Position numbers and translations under genes: made by a program. From assembly GCA_018066005.1 (NCBI GenBank), contig JAGHSG010000088.1:1-16933 (forward strand): DNA of 16,933 bases, in the 5' to 3' direction. Shown here piece by piece: positions 14,401-16,933 of the stretch (its first letter is position 1; the number at the start of each line of letters is the position of its first letter). The notes under the pieces were generated by a model. That model was not told the origin of the DNA and made no database searches. It worked only from the letters and a program-made list of their open reading frames with translations. This stretch comes from Bacteroidales bacterium (GTDB taxonomy: Bacteria; Bacteroidota; Bacteroidia; Bacteroidales; Paludibacteraceae).

Positions 14401-16933
14401 ATAAAAGACCGGATAACCGAAGGTATATTTGCCGGTCTTCGTGTCATAACCGGGTAAATTGGGAGTCCCGTTTTTTATTACCAATGTGGGAATATCTTTC
14501 TCGCCATAGAAATCGATGGGTTGCCCATCTTTCTTCTGCTGAACGCGGACGACGGCAGGACTATGGTAGATAACCGAATAGGTGTCGTTGTACTTAACTT
14601 CCAACTTGCCATGAGAAATAGTCTTGGAGTCCAGCGAATTGGTCAAGTCTTTGGTCTCGGATGTTCTGCCTGCGCTAAACAGCGTAGCATAGCCGTTGGC
14701 AGTTGCCTCCACGATGCGGTATTTGACAGGCGGCAGGTTTATCATATATTCGCCTGTCTTGCTGTCGGGATAAACAATGACGCGTTTCTCTTCATAGTGA
14801 ACACGAGTCTGCTGTCCCGCTGTGGGATGCTGAATGGTTTCGTCTCGGGTTTTCTTCGTAAAGTCCTTGTCGTCATGAACAAAGTGGGCTATATTGTCTC
14901 CCTCCAGTTCGAAGACCAGTTTGAGACTATCGCCGAGGTTGTTGGTACTTAGTCCGAAGCCGAGCGGTTTCAATCCCTCAATCTCACCACCGGCAAGACG
15001 ACCGATAAGGCGTACACGGGTGTTGTCCCATAGGATAATGCCGGGCTCATTGTCGTTTGCAGTAATGTCGACCGAATCATTAATGATTAGTTTACCATCG
15101 TTGAGGAAGGTGTGTTTGTCTTTCTTGACGGTGAAGGTGAAGCTCTGTTTGGCAGGTACAGACACCTCAAAATTACCCGTAGCGTTTGTGCGAACCGTAT
15201 CGCCACTTGCCATAGCTACATGTCCATTAATCAGGAAATACGCGTCGCGTACGGGAATAGTGGTACCGGTATAGAGCACGCGTCCCGAATAGCGGAAGTA
15301 ATCACCGGATACAAAATCGACATTGTGTGCGGTGCAAGCGTCCGAGGTAAGTGTTACGCGTGCTGCATCTCCGCCTTTGGCAGGAACGAAATTTTGCTTG
15401 GCATTAACACCAACGACGTACTGACTGCCGTTATTGATATCGTACGCTATGTTAGCAAGTTTATAGTATCCGTTGTCATTCGTTTGTACCGTAGCAATAA
15501 GTGTCTTACCGTCTTCTTTATACAAATTTACCTCTACATTCGCCACCTTGTCGCCGTTGGCATAGGTGAGATAGCCATCGATATATCCGAGCGGTGAACG
15601 CAGACCATTGGTTGTGTCCTTATCGGGCAGGGCATTGCCACCACAATCGGTAATAGCGTCCAAAATATAGTCGTATTTCTTACCGGGAGTAGCACTATAG
15701 TCGCTGTATTCATATTGGTCACCTTTCAGCGAATCCAAGAGTTGAGGTTTGGGGTCGTCTTCGCTCTTACGAGACAACAAGAAATACGACGGTTCACCAT
15801 CTGCTTCCCAGAATAGATAGGTATATTCGGGGTGGTCTTCGTCGCCGCGGGTAGCATCCAACTTGGTTATTTGGACTGCGGAAGTGCGTACCTTGGAATG
15901 GAACCAAACTTCAGTATTGGTCGGTTTTTTGATGCGTGTGCCGTCGGTATTCAGCCGTACAACGAGGTCAAATAGCCGACAAGTAATCGGCAGCGGTTTT
16001 TGGTAAGAGAAACTCCATTTAACGCAACTGCCGTGTACATCGTTGCTGAACGATTCCATGGTCAGTCGGTCCAGTACCATGTCGCTCGTTTCACCTGCCA
16101 AGACAATATCAACGGTAGTATTGGGGTCCCAAGAAATACTTTTCAGCATGGTGCTATCCGGCCATACGAACTCACCCACGATATCAATCATATCCGTGCT
16201 ACAATCCCTAAAAGTAACATACGGTTTATTCGGATGCAGAGGGTCATAGAGGTCCATACCCATTTGTCGTATGCTACCTGTGTAAGCCGTGCTGACGGCA
16301 AACGGATTGCCATTCCATCCCCAGCAGGAGGAAGACTGACGGCGGATGCGGTAGTAAATACTGTCGCTATTGGGGTTATTGATGGCTTCGTCCGAATCGT
16401 CAATATATTGATAGGTATAGTAGGGTTTGTCGAGATACGTACTGTCGGTAATACGTGCAAAGAGCATCGTAGCTATATTGGTAGCATCACTAAAGTCGGC
16501 TTTGTAGGCACGCTCAATCTCAAAATAATCCATCGAATAGACATCATCGTCCATCGGGTGCTTAAACTGCCATGTCAGCACTTTGGCACCGGTATTGTAG
16601 CTAAATGAGCCGCCGGTGGGTGTCTTACCGGACTCCATCTGCTCGGTAACTTGGAAATTATAAATGCGGTGGAATGCCGGCACATCAATCGGTTTGGAGC
16701 GCACGGTAGCCGTCGTTTTATTCAAACGCTTGACAAAGGCGGTCATTATCAGATTGTGCTGAATAGAGTCGAAAGACGGAACCGGAATCATACCCATCGT
16801 GGCAGAGATAGAAATCTCTGTTTTATTGAAACTCGTATGATAACTAATCGGCTCCTCGGTCATAAAATACGGCACCTGTATCCAACCTGCAACCGATAAG
16901 TCGTTGGTATTGGAATACGGGATGGGCGTGGAG
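8470..16933 (-). CDS. Giant multidomain exported protein with tandem LamG-like domains (5' end outside window)
   Basis: The frame is open to the window edge. The first usable start codon is a GTG at 16875, but 19 further in-frame codons precede it without a stop, so the true start lies beyond the window. At least 2,820 residues are visible. Numbering from 16875: Fn3-like beta domains (about 100-425), two carboxypeptidase-regulatory/Cna-B-like repeats (about 430-505 and 527-600), more beta domains, a helix-rich region (about 1105-1325) in a low-GC stretch, further beta domains, two LamG/concanavalin-like domains (about 1755-1945 and 1975-2130), an Ig/BACON-like segment (about 2275-2350), two related W-N-W-I-S / W-N-N-L modules and the tail NDILYIHRNGHVYDAQG. 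The overall make-up indicates a surface-exposed or secreted protein, perhaps an adhesin or glycan binder. No catalytic motif was recognised. It heads, or is upstream in, the operon with the lipoprotein and FISUMP-like genes. Confidence 0.8.
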   Translation of the reverse strand, partial: STPIPYSNTNDLSVAGWIQVPYFMTEEPISYHTSFNKTEISISATMGMIPVPSFDSIQHNLIMTAFVKRLNKTTATVRSKPIDVPAFHRIYNFQVTEQMESGKTPTGGSFSYNTGAKVLTWQFKHPMDDDVYSMDYFEIERAYKADFSDATNIATMLFARITDSTYLDKPYYTYQYIDDSDEAINNPNSDSIYYRIRRQSSSCWGWNGNPFAVSTAYTGSIRQMGMDLYDPLHPNKPYVTFRDCSTDMIDIVGEFVWPDSTMLKSISWDPNTTVDIVLAGETSDMVLDRLTMESFSNDVHGSCVKWSFSYQKPLPITCRLFDLVVRLNTDGTRIKKPTNTEVWFHSKVRTSAVQITKLDATRGDEDHPEYTYLFWEADGEPSYFLLSRKSEDDPKPQLLDSLKGDQYEYSDYSATPGKKYDYILDAITDCGGNALPDKDTTNGLRSPLGYIDGYLTYANGDKVANVEVNLYKEDGKTLIATVQTNDNGYYKLANIAYDINNGSQYVVGVNAKQNFVPAKGGDAARVTLTSDACTAHNVDFVSGDYFRYSGRVLYTGTTIPVRDAYFLINGHVAMASGDTVRTNATGNFEVSVPAKQSFTFTVKKDKHTFLNDGKLIINDSVDITANDNEPGIILWDNTRVRLIGRLAGGEIEGLKPLGFGLSTNNLGDSLKLVFELEGDNIAHFVHDDKDFTKKTRDETIQHPTAGQQTRVHYEEKRVIVYPDSKTGEYMINLPPVKYRIVEATANGYATLFSAGRTSETKDLTNSLDSKTISHGKLEVKYNDTYSVIYHSPAVVRVQQKKDGQPIDFYGEKDIPTLVIKNGTPNLPGYDTKTGKYTFGYPVFYTKYKYTFAISAREEYHYNNTPGGKMTFVPLANMPYTVYNGFVSGTPIISKQYLDENGQITITIPVSDVSYGTKTEDALKHLDVSVAVNGQDVHADPIFGYVVGERKIGTDAVQAAGSIITVDDVLRDPPGSNSYAWIEKGATYTTKYKVTNMLDLGLGVYVIAGKKKNTSVGTVHAPEGVGMYQGTGIVAQNGSTYPIVSYDQGVNWNQEYTYTYTTSDRYQTCSDNTVMGEDAKVFIGTTTNVYAQQVEQCIAVNSEALSKMKAAIDSGVVKVLAQDNGNAIVVMRSVSPQMSSKLVHFAYTQDHIVNQLIPQLISEMGALLQYGDSTGLQKRANDEKRSFYWVDTKQGKDSVSYVWIYPKPTKKGESYIDEVRGYKNTINKWISILQEAENRVVSGTNAGPCKGIYSVSANTSYTFTETGYSDYQYNVTDKEEPKALDWARSWLKNNAFKGFDKQSQTILKSLLTIIAVDKNGNQVGESDESGSIVACQNDLFSWEIHIDPHIDYSRQGVKTRDQSKTRTIGFTLAQNEYGYIDVAVFGMGAAKTLTKNDKWRQEAINNITRKDIDSLKYAYSDLCYQLLGGATRCPWLGERKTMFQKVPVVLDNATLKLDEAHLDINQHEISGVAADGVAVFDVQIWNETQADPGVANGPHNFVLKLLDSSNPYGAKASIDGLALTGAGRNFYLSPGQVIHKKMEVRQGALALDYDNLKLCLMSDCDTSNYATQPFSVHFLPASTPVRIATPDDKWVMNTNSPYDKQGYYLPVVIDGFDPDYENFDHIELQYKLSTQSDNNWVTLCSYFVDKKYYDKASGNKQMFNKEAGRIDNIHFYGERDPMEQRYDLRAVSYCRYGTGYVSKASEPVSGIKDTRRPELFGKVTPANGVLTQQDYISVPFSEPIAYNYLDETNNFEVIGFTNKASYFDVPTLAFSPKTGSYAQTKVVRNLSETDFTIDVVAYHENINEPATYFSTGTDKDKIEFGWDGSRSCLYANIGGTQVLSDPVKDMPHQTFIRVIMAYDKNNKKIYFYTGNKSNSPSGKEAPAISNFSALLKWGADIKGTNILNGRMAEARIWSKALNRSDISGTSDICLTGYESGLLAYYPMTEGYGKIAYDHAHGANAELVRVDWSMPQGRALEVPDSKGVRLNQQWFNNGADADYTLIFCFRSNTSKPFSGDALLFGDVDAKTDATNKQVGIFMTEAGQIKLVSENKSLVADGNYNDGAWHTLGLVVGSSFNYTHLYIDNQLKALTDGQFFGAWAMSRTFLGKNFSGGFFDELSIWEFAMPQAYLSEFASRSPNGQELGLRCYLPFDQRIKNASSIYETHYSPLNAKYILNPETGEWKQSGDKVVRTELSDKNTTTDVCPLIRDSEYKKMKFSWTARDNDLVINLKMPDAEVNHRSIFFSLRDVEDLQGNRLLNPIAWTVYLDRNIIRWREQNLWVEKSAGMMDTVVYTTITNYSGEAKSFIISGLPEWLTVDEPIGMLQPQEERVLAFTISADINAGDYVVPVALTDENNLTDLMLINVRVNAVFPNWSIPNSLNLNMNLIGTVHLQDEAHGTYVDIDTRDVVGAFYGNTCVGMQTITSKVGSTANLYLKVYGNAEMKRKDISLRLWQASTGKTYILQPENEVIRFVPDTVYGSVQKPVQLHVADLRVQNIPVYTGWNWISFYVKPDNINSSFITTGGFSSTDLIKVYRGAYRDTLVGPIASIEPEASVYTQNKWSNDIALNNNNIYMLRVSRDMVVEVRGLAADKVPELTFRHGWNNLPCLFEANTPLDNAMADYFNAAKNGDIITGYYQFAVFDNKQWVGSLESLVPGEGYMLYRQAKDDVTVHFYPAPASAPRRDRMESGTPLVNGRSYSTIMPIVAALEDNDATYPDDAILRAYAHDELVGEAQAVDGMWFMLVHATDGNELTFTVTDDKGKEQPASNILNYGSFTPTGTIHNPYLIRFGGSVEKVIHNDILYIHRNGHVYDAQGAFVR

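Noticed and set aside
13570..14457. Plus-strand open frame of 295 codons opposite the giant gene
   Set aside because: Same reasoning: the minus-strand frame is continuous with conserved-looking beta domains on both sides, and the plus-strand protein has no family resemblance.
1..16933. CRISPR arrays, insertion sequences, transposases or phage genes
   Set aside because: No regularly spaced repeats of CRISPR length, no transposase or integrase motifs and no terminal inverted repeats were seen.

Overview
The window looks like a gut-type member of the Bacteroidales (Prevotella or a relative). Two promoters match the Bacteroidetes -33 TTTG / -7 TAnnTTTG pattern, no convincing Shine-Dalgarno sites precede the genes, the tRNA gene does not encode CCA, and several families are typical of Bacteroidetes: an SusR-like TPR/membrane/helix-turn-helix regulator, a FISUMP-like lectin-type protein, a small 'MRHYISPNTQVV' protein and a giant surface protein. 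Genus cannot be fixed from the sequence alone.

Plus strand, 1-6160: an alpha-glucan locus. A strong promoter (90-120), with a 10-bp tandem direct repeat just upstream, drives two tandem paralogous secreted GH87-type enzymes (alpha-1,3-glucanase or mycodextranase family; CBM6/35-like module followed by a right-handed beta-helix). The second paralogue has an extra N-terminal domain and a Gly/Glu linker. A membrane-spanning SusR/DUF6377-like regulator follows closely and probably belongs to the same transcript. No SusC/SusD pair is present. The second enzyme stops early because of an apparent one-base frameshift. Its missing C-terminal tail is still readable just downstream in another frame.

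Middle, 6160-6400: a 13-nt direct repeat, a tRNA promoter, tRNA-Arg(ACG) and an excellent terminator whose stem works in both directions. It ends the tRNA transcript and also the minus-strand operon that converges on it.

Minus strand, 16933 to 6433: a tightly packed operon. The order is a giant multidomain exported protein (over 2,800 residues, 5' end outside the window), a 141-residue lipoprotein with a K-D-D surface-export-like signal, a 472-residue FISUMP-like exported protein (start overlaps the previous stop as TAATG) and a 50-residue small ORF two bases further on.

The most interesting common thread is a C-terminal signature of about 24 residues (K/R-x-x-x-N/D-x-x-L-x-I, then Y-D/N-x-x-G and the end). 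It is shared by proteins that otherwise have nothing in common: both GH87 enzymes (the second in a shifted frame), the FISUMP-like protein and the giant protein. It looks like a short sorting or anchoring tag. Short tandem repeats with 7- or 8-base units sit at the signal peptide, at the linker before this tail and at a gene junction of the minus-strand operon.
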